A stretch of DNA of 64,000 nt from an uncultured Lachnospiraceae bacterium (GTDB taxonomy: Bacteria > Bacillota > Clostridia > Lachnospirales > Lachnospiraceae): the NCBI GenBank assembly GCA_947591155.1, contig CANQDA010000007.1, positions 51,292-115,291 of the forward strand, written 5' to 3'. The notes under the pieces were generated by a model, which had not been told where the DNA came from, did no database searches, and worked only from the letters and a program-made list of their open reading frames with translations. The position numbers and the translations under genes were made by a program. Of the stretch, positions 27,201-35,937 are shown one piece after another; position 1 is the stretch's first letter, and every line of letters starts with the position of its first letter.

Positions 27201-27321
27201 TATAGCAGACAAAAGAACGCTTGTCAAGATGTTCCGCGTAATGATATGCGATACGACCTGTACAAGATATACGTATCTGAAAATTCTCATAAAGTTTTTT
27301 TAAAAAGTTGCAAGACAAATA

Positions 27322-27350
27322 TTTACAATTGAAAAATTTAGATGTATTAT
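27322..27350 (+). promoter_or_regulatory. Promoter of the secreted surface protein gene
   Basis: TTTACA at 27322-27327, a 17-bp spacer and TATTAT at 27345-27350. Confidence 0.6.
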
Positions 27351-27385
27351 CTTATAAAAAAGGAAAGAGAAAAGGAGGAAACAAC

Positions 27386-29377
27386 ATGAGAAAGAGATAC
27401 TTATCAATCCTGGTGGCATGCACAATGCTGCTCACATCCGTACCCACTGCGGCATTTGCGGAGGAAGCGGCGCCCGTGGACGCGGCGGCTGTGGAGGCAG
27501 TGGCAGTGGAGGAAGACGTTGACGCGGTGGACGCCGTGCCTGTCGAAGACGACAGCGTGACGGCAGAGGTGTCAGAGCCGGCCGAACAGGTACAGCAGGA
27601 TGCGGAAGCTTCCGATGAGACGGCAGAGTATGCTGTGGACGAGATGATTGATGCCGAGGCAGAGCAGCCGGAAGAGAACGCTCTCGCGCCGGAGGTCGCC
27701 GGAGAAACCGATGAGGCGTTTGTGGACGAATCCGGGCTGATCGAGGACATCGAAGTCGTGGAGGAGGATTCTGTTGCGGAGGTAGTCGAGGCGGCAGAAG
27801 GCACACAGGGAACGCTCAAATTGGATGATCCGACGTCTGTTACCCTGAGTAAAGATAACGACAGTGTAACTTTTGAGGTGGCTCCGGGCTCATATATTAT
27901 GGAAATAACTGAATACGAAGGATATGGTGATGTTTATTACAGCACATATAATACGACTGAAGGATGTATTAATGGTAACTTGGATGCTGTGATTTACTGC
28001 CCACAAGGGAATAGTACGATTAACTTTTATTTGGAATGGGGTAGTGAGACATCATTTACTGTTACAATTAAAAAAGTGAATGCTACACCGCTTGCGTTGA
28101 ATGGTACTTATTCTATTGCGGCGATTGAAACAGGGGAATACAGGTTATATAGTTTTAAGCCAACTGTGAGCGGAAGATATACCATGTACATGGATGGACA
28201 GAATAAAGAGTCCGTAGAAATAAGGGTGTATGAGGAATCTTCCGATGGTGGTTATGATGGAAATTTGGCTACATATACAAAGTATCTGACAGCAGGCAAG
28301 ACGTACTATTATTTTGTGTCTGGAAATTACAATCAGTATGTAAGCGCTTGCACGATACACTTCATTCAGACGCCTACCGTTGTCGGCGCGACACTGATTG
28401 CAATGCCGACTAAGCGTGAGTTCGTAAAGAAGGTTGATTCTTATGTTAACCCGAAGGGGATGAAAGTAAAACTGGTCTATTCGAATGGTAGTACAAAAGA
28501 AATAGAATGTGGTGAAGATTATGGTTATTATGATGAGGAGGTAGAGGACGATTACGGAAATCGTGTTTATTTTGAAGCATATGATAAAGATATAAAGGGC
28601 AATACCGATTATGGCACAGGGCTGTCTCTTGATGATGATGAGCAGCCTTCTTCCGGCGTATATGATATGGGCGCAGAGGTATATACGTACAGCGGAAACA
28701 GAAGAGTTCTTTTTACCCGTATCATAGTTCCCTTTACGATCGTCGATAAGGGCCAGCACATCCACATCTGGGGCGCATGGACGAATACGGCCACCGGGCA
28801 GACCAGGAAATGTGAACTGTGCGGTGCGGCAGAGACGAAGAGCAAGCCTGCGCAGCCGGCAAAGCCGGTGCTGGAGCTCACGGCGAACAAGCTAACCATG
28901 AAGAAAGGACAGACCACGAAGAAATTCAAGGTGACAAAGATGAACGCCGGGGATTCCGTCGTCTCTGTAAAATCAAGCGACAAGAAAGTACTGAAGGTCA
29001 GCAATGTCAAGGCGAACGGCACGTTTAAGCTGAAAGCGCTCAAGGTGACGGGCAAGAAGAAAGTGAAGCTGACGGTCACTCTGGCGAGCGGGCTGAGCAA
29101 GACGATCAATGTGACGATCCAGAACGCGAAAGTCAAGACGACGAAGGTCAAGACCGCCAAAAAGCTGACGTTGAAAGCAAAGAAGAAAGCGAAGTTGAAA
29201 TCGGTAATTACGCCGGTGACGAGTCAGGATAAGGTGAAATACAAATCCTCAAATACGAAGGTCGCGACGGTGAGTGCGAAGGGCGTCGTCACGGCAAAGA
29301 AACCTGGCAAGGCGAAGATCACGGTTCAGGCGGGAAGCAAGAGAGCAACCTGCACGGTGACGGTCCAGAAGAAATAG
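27386..29377 (+). CDS. Secreted surface protein with acidic N-region and C-terminal Ig-like (BIG2) domain
   Basis: 663 residues from the ATG at 27386 (AAGGAGG eight bases upstream). Sec signal peptide (MRKRYLSILVACTMLLTSVP, cut near AFA-EE), a long Glu/Val/Ala/Asp-rich acidic stretch (residues about 30-140) and a middle domain of beta-sandwich type (about 145-460). The basic C-terminal part holds Lys-rich strands ending in a BIG_2-type repeat (SSNTKVATVSAKGVVTAKKP). No sorting motif is seen. The DNA of the middle domain (about 27890-28740) is clearly more AT-rich than both flanks. Cell-envelope role; ligand unknown. Confidence 0.85.
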   Translation: MRKRYLSILVACTMLLTSVPTAAFAEEAAPVDAAAVEAVAVEEDVDAVDAVPVEDDSVTAEVSEPAEQVQQDAEASDETAEYAVDEMIDAEAEQPEENALAPEVAGETDEAFVDESGLIEDIEVVEEDSVAEVVEAAEGTQGTLKLDDPTSVTLSKDNDSVTFEVAPGSYIMEITEYEGYGDVYYSTYNTTEGCINGNLDAVIYCPQGNSTINFYLEWGSETSFTVTIKKVNATPLALNGTYSIAAIETGEYRLYSFKPTVSGRYTMYMDGQNKESVEIRVYEESSDGGYDGNLATYTKYLTAGKTYYYFVSGNYNQYVSACTIHFIQTPTVVGATLIAMPTKREFVKKVDSYVNPKGMKVKLVYSNGSTKEIECGEDYGYYDEEVEDDYGNRVYFEAYDKDIKGNTDYGTGLSLDDDEQPSSGVYDMGAEVYTYSGNRRVLFTRIIVPFTIVDKGQHIHIWGAWTNTATGQTRKCELCGAAETKSKPAQPAKPVLELTANKLTMKKGQTTKKFKVTKMNAGDSVVSVKSSDKKVLKVSNVKANGTFKLKALKVTGKKKVKLTVTLASGLSKTINVTIQNAKVKTTKVKTAKKLTLKAKKKAKLKSVITPVTSQDKVKYKSSNTKVATVSAKGVVTAKKPGKAKITVQAGSKRATCTVTVQKK

Positions 29378-29416
29378 GGCAAAGAACAGGGACATCTTTA
29401 GAAAAGGTGCCAGAGG

Positions 29417-29450
29417 GCGCTCCTCCGAATTTCGGGCGGAGCGCTTTCTT
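29417..29450 (+). terminator. Terminator after the surface protein gene
   Basis: GCGCTCC (29417-29423) pairs with GGAGCGC (29438-29444), inner CCGAA/TTCGG, then TTTCTT. Confidence 0.85.
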
Positions 29451-29470
29451 TATATTCGCAATTTCCTTGT

Positions 29471-29498
29471 TTGAAAAGCGAATTATCTGTGTTAAAAT
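29471..29498 (+). promoter_or_regulatory. Promoter of trxB
   Basis: TTGAAA at 29471-29476, a 16-bp spacer and TAAAAT at 29493-29498. Confidence 0.5.
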
Positions 29499-29597
29499 AG
29501 AAAAGCAGATGAGAAAATATTGGAAGGGTATAAGAGCGGAAAGCAAAGTGAATGATCAGAAAACGCTCATTTTTATTCTAAAATAAGGAGGCAAGCT

Positions 29598-30518
29598 ATG
29601 ATCTATGATCTGATTATCGTCGGTTCCGGTCCTGCCGGACTGGCGGCGGCGATTTACGCGCAGAGAGCCAGACTGTCTGCACTTGTACTCGAGAAAGAGT
29701 ACATGAGCGGTGGGCAGGTCGTGAATACGTATGAGGTGGACAACTATCCGGGACTGCCGGAGATCGGCGGGTTCGAGCTCGGGATGAAGTTCAGGGAGCA
29801 CGCGGAGAAGCTGGGAGCGAAGTTCCTTAATATTGAAGTAAGGCATATCGGACTGGAGGATGAGGGCCGGGTCAAGGTGGTCTATACGGACGGGGAGGAA
29901 TATCGCGCCCGCACGCTTATCCTTGCGATGGGAGCAAGACACCGGATGCTCGGCCTACCAGGAGAGAAGCGGCTGATCGGAATGGGCGTCTCCTACTGCG
30001 CGACCTGCGACGGCGCATTCTTCAAGGGAAGGACGGTCGCGGTGGTCGGTGGCGGAGATGTCGCTGTGGAGGACGCGCTGTTTCTGGCGCGCGGATGTTC
30101 GAAGGTGTATCTGATCCACAGGAGGGATGAACTGCGTGCGGCGGCATCCCTGCAGGAGCAGCTTAAAAAGTGCGAGAATGTAGAGTTTCTCTGGGATACC
30201 GAGGTGGCGGGCATCGAGGGCGACGATCATCTGGAATGTCTGAAGCTTAAGGATAAGAAGAGCGGGGAGGAGCGGATGCTCGACGTGGATGGGCTGTTTA
30301 TCGCAGTCGGTACTGTCCCAAACACAACAATCGTTACAAAAATATTACAGCTTGATGAAAACGGTTATATTATCGCCGGGGAAGACGGAAAGACAGAGGT
30401 TCCGGGAATCCTTGCAGCGGGCGATGTGAGAACCAAGCAATTGCGGCAGATCGTGACTGCGGTCTCCGACGGGGCCAACGCGGTCACCTCTGTTCAGGCA
30501 TATCTGAACACACGGTAG
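29598..30518 (+). CDS. trxB: Thioredoxin-disulfide reductase
   Basis: 306 residues. N-terminal FAD-binding GSGPAGLAAAIYA, redox-active CATC (Cys134, Cys137) and NADPH-binding VVGGGDVAVEDALFLAR, with the C-terminal FAD motif AAGDVRTKQLRQ. This is the low-molecular-weight bacterial TrxR pattern. It passes NADPH electrons to thioredoxin in the cytoplasm. AAGGAGG precedes the ATG. The thioredoxin gene is not adjacent. Confidence 0.95.
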   Translation: MIYDLIIVGSGPAGLAAAIYAQRARLSALVLEKEYMSGGQVVNTYEVDNYPGLPEIGGFELGMKFREHAEKLGAKFLNIEVRHIGLEDEGRVKVVYTDGEEYRARTLILAMGARHRMLGLPGEKRLIGMGVSYCATCDGAFFKGRTVAVVGGGDVAVEDALFLARGCSKVYLIHRRDELRAAASLQEQLKKCENVEFLWDTEVAGIEGDDHLECLKLKDKKSGEERMLDVDGLFIAVGTVPNTTIVTKILQLDENGYIIAGEDGKTEVPGILAAGDVRTKQLRQIVTAVSDGANAVTSVQAYLNTR

Positions 30519-30584
30519 ACCTGCTGCTTTTTTGACATACATTATTTATTCCTTGCGAAAAAATTAAAAATTTATTTAAAATGC

Positions 30585-30613
30585 TTGACAGAGCAGGAAA
30601 CATTTGTTATTAT
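30585..30613 (+). promoter_or_regulatory. Promoter of the NlpC/P60 hydrolase gene
   Basis: TTGACA at 30585-30590, a 17-bp spacer and TATTAT at 30608-30613: near-consensus housekeeping promoter. Confidence 0.75.
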
Positions 30614-30626
30614 GTGGGAGTAAAAC

Positions 30627-30643
30627 GTAACAAATTCGTAACA
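30627..30643 (-). promoter_or_regulatory. Candidate WalR (YycF) box before the cell-wall hydrolase
   Basis: On the minus strand the sequence reads TGTTAC-GAATT-TGTTAC, an exact match to the WalR consensus TGTWAH-N5-TGTWAH. It lies about 8-24 bases downstream of the expected transcription start, a position that suggests repression. The regulated gene encodes an NlpC/P60 hydrolase, the classic kind of WalR target. Confidence 0.55.
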
Positions 30644-30679
30644 AATGTGAAAGAAATGTTTTGGAGGAAGGGATAAGTA

Positions 30680-32212
30680 ATGAAAAAAGGAGTATGGAAA
30701 GTTACAGCTTGCGTTCTGGCGGCGGGGATGACGTTCTCGGGGATGAGCACCATTGCCTTCGCGGATCAGGATGCGGTGCTGGCAGGTTTCGGATACGTGC
30801 CGACAGCTGAGACAGAAGCTGCGGTGCAGACCGAGGCGGCACAGACAGAAACAGAAGTCCCGGAGGCTGCGGCTCTTGCACAGACCGAGGCAGTCGAGAC
30901 GGAAGCTCCCGAGACGGAGCCGGTCGTGGACACGAGCATGAGCGGGGAGATGGCTTTTGCGCAGTGCGACGAGTATATCAATATCAGAAGTGAAGCCAAT
31001 GCTGACAGCGAGGCGGTCGGTAAGGTTTACAACAACAACTCTGTCACGATCCTGAGTCAGGTCGGCGACTGGTATGAGATTCAGTCGGGCAACGCGACAG
31101 GTTATGTGAAGGCGGAGTATTTTGCGACGGGTCAGGCGGCACAGGAGATCGCCGAGGAAGTGGCGTACAATGTCGCTACCGTATATGCGGACGCGCTCAC
31201 GGTTCGCGCGGAACCGAGCGAGGATGCGGCGGAGATCGGTACGGTCTACAGCACAGACGAGCTTGAAGTCGTGGATTATGACGGCGACTGGATGGAAGTT
31301 GCACTGGGCGACGGCGTGTACGGTTATGTCAATGCATATTATGTGGGCTATGACACCTACTATGCGACGGGCGAGACGCTTGAGGAAGAGGAAGAGAGAC
31401 TGAATCAGGAGTGGCTCGATTATCTGGCGCAGCAGGAAGCAGAGCAGGCGGCGGCAGAGCAGGCTTATCTGGACGCGATCGCGGCAGAACAGGCGGCAGC
31501 TCAGCAGGCGGCATGGGATGCGGAATATCAGGCACAGGCAGCGGCTCAGGCGAGCGCGGATGCGCAGGCAACGGCGGACGCCCAGTATCAGGAGTACCTG
31601 AACGCGCAGGCAGCGGCGGACGCGGCGACGCAGACGACCGACGAACAGGCCGTGATCGATGCGGCGGCAGCGGCACAGGCGGCATATCAGGAATATCTGA
31701 ACGCGCAGGCGACAGCAGATGCACAGGCGCAGGCTGAGGCTGAGGCCCAGTACACGGCGCAGGTGACAGCTGACACAGCGGCTCAGACCGATACATCCGC
31801 ACAGACGTCGACGGATGAGAGCTACACGGATACCAGCTACACAGACACTTCTTCGTCAGTCGGACAGCAGATCGTAAACTACGCGACACAGTTTGTCGGC
31901 AACCCGTATGTATGGGGCGGTTCCAGCCTGACGAACGGCGCGGACTGTTCCGGGTTCACAATGTCTGTCATGGCGAACTTCGGGATCGGCCTTCCGCACA
32001 GCGCGGCGGCACAGTCCGGGTGCGGCACGCCGGTTGACCTGAGCGAGATTCAGGCGGGCGACCTCCTGTTCTACAGCAGCGGCGACGGGATCGGACATGT
32101 GTCGATCTACATGGGCAACGGTCAGGTCGTACACGCAAGCAGCTCGACCACAGGCATCATCATCTCTGATGTCGGATATCGTACACCGTGCTGCGCGAGA
32201 AGATTTGTATAA
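30680..32212 (+). CDS. Secreted SH3-domain NlpC/P60 peptidoglycan endopeptidase
   Basis: 510 residues. Sec signal peptide (residues 1-29, cut after AFA), two bacterial SH3 domains (about 95-150 and 165-225; INIRSEANADS and LTVRAEPSEDA), an Ala/Gln-rich coiled-coil stalk (about 235-385), then the NlpC/P60 domain (about 395-510). Catalytic Cys lies in GADCSGF, His in GIGHVSIY and a third polar residue in VVHASS. It cuts D-Glu-diaminopimelate-type peptide bonds outside the membrane, for daughter-cell separation or wall turnover. WalR-type box and strong promoter upstream. Confidence 0.93.
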   Translation: MKKGVWKVTACVLAAGMTFSGMSTIAFADQDAVLAGFGYVPTAETEAAVQTEAAQTETEVPEAAALAQTEAVETEAPETEPVVDTSMSGEMAFAQCDEYINIRSEANADSEAVGKVYNNNSVTILSQVGDWYEIQSGNATGYVKAEYFATGQAAQEIAEEVAYNVATVYADALTVRAEPSEDAAEIGTVYSTDELEVVDYDGDWMEVALGDGVYGYVNAYYVGYDTYYATGETLEEEEERLNQEWLDYLAQQEAEQAAAEQAYLDAIAAEQAAAQQAAWDAEYQAQAAAQASADAQATADAQYQEYLNAQAAADAATQTTDEQAVIDAAAAAQAAYQEYLNAQATADAQAQAEAEAQYTAQVTADTAAQTDTSAQTSTDESYTDTSYTDTSSSVGQQIVNYATQFVGNPYVWGGSSLTNGADCSGFTMSVMANFGIGLPHSAAAQSGCGTPVDLSEIQAGDLLFYSSGDGIGHVSIYMGNGQVVHASSSTTGIIISDVGYRTPCCARRFV

Positions 32213-32258
32213 GAAATATCAGACCGAAAAGATCGGAAAAGAATAAAAAGGTTGAAAC

Positions 32259-32319
32259 GGGAGTCCACTGGAAACAGTGGGCTCCCTTCCTTTGTGCGAC
32301 TCATGTCGTACAAAGGAAG
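32259..32319 (+). terminator. Terminator and second hairpin after the NlpC/P60 gene
   Basis: GGGAG-CCACTG with loop GAAA and CAGTGG-CTCCC (32259-32285) is followed by TTCC. A second stem, CTTCCTTTGT (32286-32295) with ACAAAGGAAG (32310-32319), comes directly after and has CGAC/GTCG inside. Confidence 0.75.
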
Positions 32320-32339
32320 AGCCCCTATTATTTATTTTC

Positions 32340-32368
32340 TTGCGTGAATGGGGCGAAGGTGATATACT
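32340..32368 (+). promoter_or_regulatory. Promoter of the xpaC-telA operon
   Basis: TTGCGT at 32340-32345, a 17-bp spacer and TATACT at 32363-32368; the xpaC start is 30 bases further on. Confidence 0.5.
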
Positions 32369-32397
32369 GAACCCAAATGATTTGAGGAGAGCGCGCT

Positions 32398-33705
32398 ATG
32401 GAGAAGAACGACTGGTACGAGGCCGGGGAACAGATCGTAAAGCTTGTGCAGGACGCCGTGGACAGCAAGGATTTTTCGCAGTTGGGCACGACGATCTCCG
32501 ACGTGGTGAACGATACGGTAAACGGACTCCAGTCGGCATTGAAAAAGAATATAAACGGGACGTTCCGGGACAGAGATCGGGAAGTCAATCAAGAGACGGG
32601 ACACAGTGCTTACGAGTACACGAACCGCGCCGCAGCCGAGCAGATCCGCCGCAACATTGAAGAGAAGCGCAGGCAGCGGGAGGTGAAGCGGGCGAAAGAG
32701 AGCACGCAGCCGGTGAAACTTGTCCTGAGCGTGCCGGGGGAGTTTTCCGCGAAGCTGACGAAGTGGTTCGGTTACGGGATGACGGGAATTATGGGAATCT
32801 CGCTGGCAATCGTTCTTCTTGTTATGCCCACGACGGAGAGCCACCTGTTCGTTCCGGCTGCGATTCTGGCGCTGCTGACCGCCTTAAGCTATAAGATCGC
32901 TTTCAACGGAAAAGAGCGGGTTGGCATGACGCAGCGCTTCCGCCGGTACAGGGAACTGATCGGAGAGCGGAAGTTCTGCCTGATCGAAGAGCTGGCGTCC
33001 GCGACCGGCAAGAGCGACAAATTCGTGCGCAAGGATGTAAGGCGCATGATCGAACAGGGATTATTCAGGGAAGGGTACATGGACCGCGATCAGAAAATGT
33101 TCATCACGGATCGTGCCACCTACCAGCAGTATTTGACGACGCAGACAGAATTTGAGCGCAAAAAGCTGGAAGGCGGAGTGGAGAGTGAAGCCGGATCAAC
33201 CGGGGACGCCGGACAGAAGAATGCTGCGGACACAGCAAAGCTTTCCCCGGAGTGCAGGGAACTGATCGCGGAGGGACAGCGCTACATTCAGCACGTTCAC
33301 GAGTGCAATGAGAAGATCGAGGATGCGGAGATGTCGGCGAAGCTCGACCGCCTGGAGCTGGTGATCACGAGGATCTTCCGTGAGGCGGAGCAGAATCCCG
33401 ATGTCGTCGGCGATCTGAAAAAGATGATGAGCTATTATCTCCCGACGACGCAGAAGCTGCTGGACGCGTACTGCGAGATGGACGAGCAGCCGATTCAGGG
33501 GCAGAATATCAAGAGCACGCGCAAGGAGATCGAGAGCGCTCTCGACACGATCAACACGGCGTTTGAAAATTTGTTGGACAGCTTTTTCAAGGATCAGGCG
33601 TGGGACATCTCGTCGGATATCACGGTTTTGAACACGATGCTTGCGCAGGAAGGGCTGACCGGGAGGGCATTTGAGCGCAGCGGTTCATCGAATCCAAAGG
33701 CATGA
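32398..33705 (+). CDS. xpaC: XpaC-family membrane protein
   Basis: 435 residues, start preceded by GAGGAG. Soluble N-terminus (residues 1-125), a hydrophobic pair (about 128-165), then a long cytoplasmic helical domain with coiled-coil character. It matches the XpaC family (named after hydrolysis of 5-bromo-4-chloroindolyl phosphate in B. subtilis). XpaC is typically the partner of a TelA protein, as here, and the pair is implicated in stress or toxic-anion tolerance through membrane-associated function. The biochemical activity is unknown. Confidence 0.82.
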   Translation: MEKNDWYEAGEQIVKLVQDAVDSKDFSQLGTTISDVVNDTVNGLQSALKKNINGTFRDRDREVNQETGHSAYEYTNRAAAEQIRRNIEEKRRQREVKRAKESTQPVKLVLSVPGEFSAKLTKWFGYGMTGIMGISLAIVLLVMPTTESHLFVPAAILALLTALSYKIAFNGKERVGMTQRFRRYRELIGERKFCLIEELASATGKSDKFVRKDVRRMIEQGLFREGYMDRDQKMFITDRATYQQYLTTQTEFERKKLEGGVESEAGSTGDAGQKNAADTAKLSPECRELIAEGQRYIQHVHECNEKIEDAEMSAKLDRLELVITRIFREAEQNPDVVGDLKKMMSYYLPTTQKLLDAYCEMDEQPIQGQNIKSTRKEIESALDTINTAFENLLDSFFKDQAWDISSDITVLNTMLAQEGLTGRAFERSGSSNPKA

Positions 33706-33886
33706 CTGCCGGAGATCTGCCGGAATAAAAGGATCGGGAAGGTCAAACAGAGAAATCAAAACAGAAAAATCGGAACAGAATGATCCGGGAAATAAGAGAA
33801 GAAGGATCGCATCAGAAAATCGTACAAAAAATTATATCAAATAACCGTATCAAATAACCGTAACAGAAAAACAGGAGGAAAAGAAG

Positions 33887-35110
33887 ATGAGCGACGAACT
33901 GAAAAATTTTGCCGAGGCACCGACGCCGGTCCTGACCTTCGGAGCGTCTGTGCCGGAAGAGCCAGAGCTGCCCGCAGCCGCGGACACGCAGGCTGAAGTT
34001 TCTGATGTACAGACGGCTGCTGCAGATCCGAAGGCGGGAGAGCAGGCGAAGCAGGAGCTGCCCCCGGTGGATCCGCAGCTGACGGAGGACATCCTCACGG
34101 AAGAAGAGCGCAAGATGGTGAACGAGTTCAGCAAACAGATCGATTTGCACGACTCCAACGGCATCATCCAGTATGGCGTCGGCACGCAGAAGAAGATGGC
34201 TGATTTCTCGGAGAACGCGCTGAAGACCGTCAAGACGAAAGATCTCGGCGAAGTGGGCGATATGATCTCCGGCCTTGTGACGGAGCTCAAGAGTTTTGAC
34301 GTGGATGAGGATGAAAAGGGATTCCTTGGATTTTTCAAAAAGCAGGGGAATAAGCTCAGCGCGATGAAGGCAAAATATGACAAGGCAGAGGTGAACGTGG
34401 AGAAGATCTGCGATGTGCTCGAGGGGCATCAGATGCAGCTCATGAAGGATGTTGCGATGCTGGACAAAATGTACGAGCTGAACCTTGTGTACTTCAAAGA
34501 ATTGTCGATGTACATTCTTGCGGGCAAAAAGCGCCTTGAGGAAGTGAAGGCGACCGAGCTGAAAGAGCTTGTCGACAAGGCGCAGAAGAGCAATCAGCCG
34601 GAGGATGCGCAGGCGGCGAAGGACATGGAAGAGCTCTGTATCCGCTTTGAGAAAAAGCTGCACGATCTGGAGCTGACCAGAATGATCTCGATTCAGACCG
34701 CGCCGCAGATCCGCCTCGTGCAGTCGAGTGATACGCTGATGATCGAGAAGATCCAGACGACGATCGTCAACACGATCCCGCTGTGGAAGAGCCAGATGGT
34801 GATCGCGCTCGGCGTGGAGCACGCGAACCAGGCGGCCGAGGCGCAGAGGGAAGTCACCGACATGACGAACGAGCTTCTGAAGAAGAACGCGGAGAAGCTG
34901 AAAATGGCGACCGTGGAGAGCGCGAAGGCTTCCGAGCGCGGCATCGTGGATCTTGAGACGCTCAAGACGACGAACGCGGCTCTGATCTCCACGTTCGACG
35001 AAGTGATCAGGATTCAGGAGGACGGACGCCAGAAGCGCCGTGCCGCAGAGGAAGAGCTGAATCGGATGGAGTTCGAGCTGAAGAACAAGCTGCTTGAGAT
35101 CAAGGCATAA
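33887..35110 (+). CDS. telA: TelA-family toxic-anion resistance protein
   Basis: 407 residues, almost entirely helical after a Pro/Ala-rich N-terminus (residues 1-60). The TelA/KlaA core begins near LTEEERKMVNEFSKQIDLHD. AGGAGG lies a few bases before the ATG. TelA proteins are linked to tellurite and other toxic-anion tolerance and to Ter-type stress modules; the mechanism is unresolved. It is separated from xpaC by 181 bases and followed after 23 bases by the 39-residue membrane peptide, so the three may form one operon. Confidence 0.9.
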   Translation: MSDELKNFAEAPTPVLTFGASVPEEPELPAAADTQAEVSDVQTAAADPKAGEQAKQELPPVDPQLTEDILTEEERKMVNEFSKQIDLHDSNGIIQYGVGTQKKMADFSENALKTVKTKDLGEVGDMISGLVTELKSFDVDEDEKGFLGFFKKQGNKLSAMKAKYDKAEVNVEKICDVLEGHQMQLMKDVAMLDKMYELNLVYFKELSMYILAGKKRLEEVKATELKELVDKAQKSNQPEDAQAAKDMEELCIRFEKKLHDLELTRMISIQTAPQIRLVQSSDTLMIEKIQTTIVNTIPLWKSQMVIALGVEHANQAAEAQREVTDMTNELLKKNAEKLKMATVESAKASERGIVDLETLKTTNAALISTFDEVIRIQEDGRQKRRAAEEELNRMEFELKNKLLEIKA

Positions 35111-35133
35111 AATCGTCTCGAAAGGAGAAGGAC

Positions 35134-35253
35134 ATGGGAGTTTTTCTTGCAGTATTGATCTTGTTTGTCGTGATCGTCGCGGTGATCGTGGCCGTGAGCA
35201 CCGTGAGCTCGGTGTCCGGCGTGATCGCGGAGGAGGAAGACGACGACGAGTAA
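35134..35253 (+). CDS. 39-residue single-span membrane peptide with acidic tail
   Basis: Reads MGVFLAVLILFVVIVAVIVA, then a Ser/Val segment and the acidic end EEEDDDE. AAAGGAG lies seven bases upstream of the ATG, so translation is likely. One hydrophobic helix of about 18 residues, then about seven acidic residues at the C-terminus, presumably in the cytoplasm or outside depending on orientation. It sits 23 bases after telA and may belong to the XpaC-TelA unit. I do not recognise a family. Confidence 0.65.
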   Translation: MGVFLAVLILFVVIVAVIVAVSTVSSVSGVIAEEEDDDE

Positions 35254-35387
35254 ATTCCGGCGTTCATTCTGTCAGAATCGGACGAGTGCCGGTGGATTGA
35301 CAGCCGCAGTGTGCCGGGCGTCTGGTATGGCGACGCGCAGATTGGGCTTACAGGCTCAGGAGGCAGGGCAGCTATGAAGGAAGCGAT

Positions 35388-35798
35388 ATGACGTTTGAAG
35401 AGTTTGAGACGGCTACATACGAAATTGCAGAAACGTTCCCGGAGGACTTCTTCCGGGAACTGAGCGGAGGGGTTATGGTCAGAGAGGACTGCCGGGTACA
35501 TCCGGCGGCTGCGGACCATGACCTTTTTGTTATGGGCGAATACCATCTCGACCGCTATCTGGGGCGGTTCGTGGTGTTGTACTACGGCTCTTTCTTACAG
35601 TGCTACGGGCAGTGCCCGGAGGATTTTCTGCAGGAACGTATCCGCAAGGTGCTCCTTCATGAGTTCCGGCATCATCTGGAGTCACTCGCCGGCGAGCGTG
35701 ATCTGGAGATCGAGGACGCCGTAGAGCTCTCCCGTTACCTTGAAAGAAAAGGACGTCTGAGCAAAATTACTGTCGGCGCTGAACAGGAACACGGATAA
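35388..35798 (+). CDS. Small zinc-metallopeptidase-like protein
   Basis: 136 residues. The helix LLHEFRHHLESLAGERDLEIEDA carries the HExxH zinc motif with Glu (HEFRH) and a downstream Asp/Glu (IED). It matches the minimal metallopeptidase family (Zincin_1/DUF1025-like) found in many Gram-positive bacteria. Substrate unknown. No signal peptide, so it is cytoplasmic. The start at 35388 has only a weak GGAAG upstream. Confidence 0.8.
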   Translation: MTFEEFETATYEIAETFPEDFFRELSGGVMVREDCRVHPAAADHDLFVMGEYHLDRYLGRFVVLYYGSFLQCYGQCPEDFLQERIRKVLLHEFRHHLESLAGERDLEIEDAVELSRYLERKGRLSKITVGAEQEHG

Positions 35799-35937
35799 AA
35801 TTGTGATATGGTCTGGACAGGCAACGCCATAAAAAACTTGACGGAAGAGGAACCGGGCGCTAAAATAGAAAAAGTGAGTTTTTATATGCGGACAAATGTC
35901 CGCGATATAAAGACACAAAGGGCGAGGAGGAGACATT

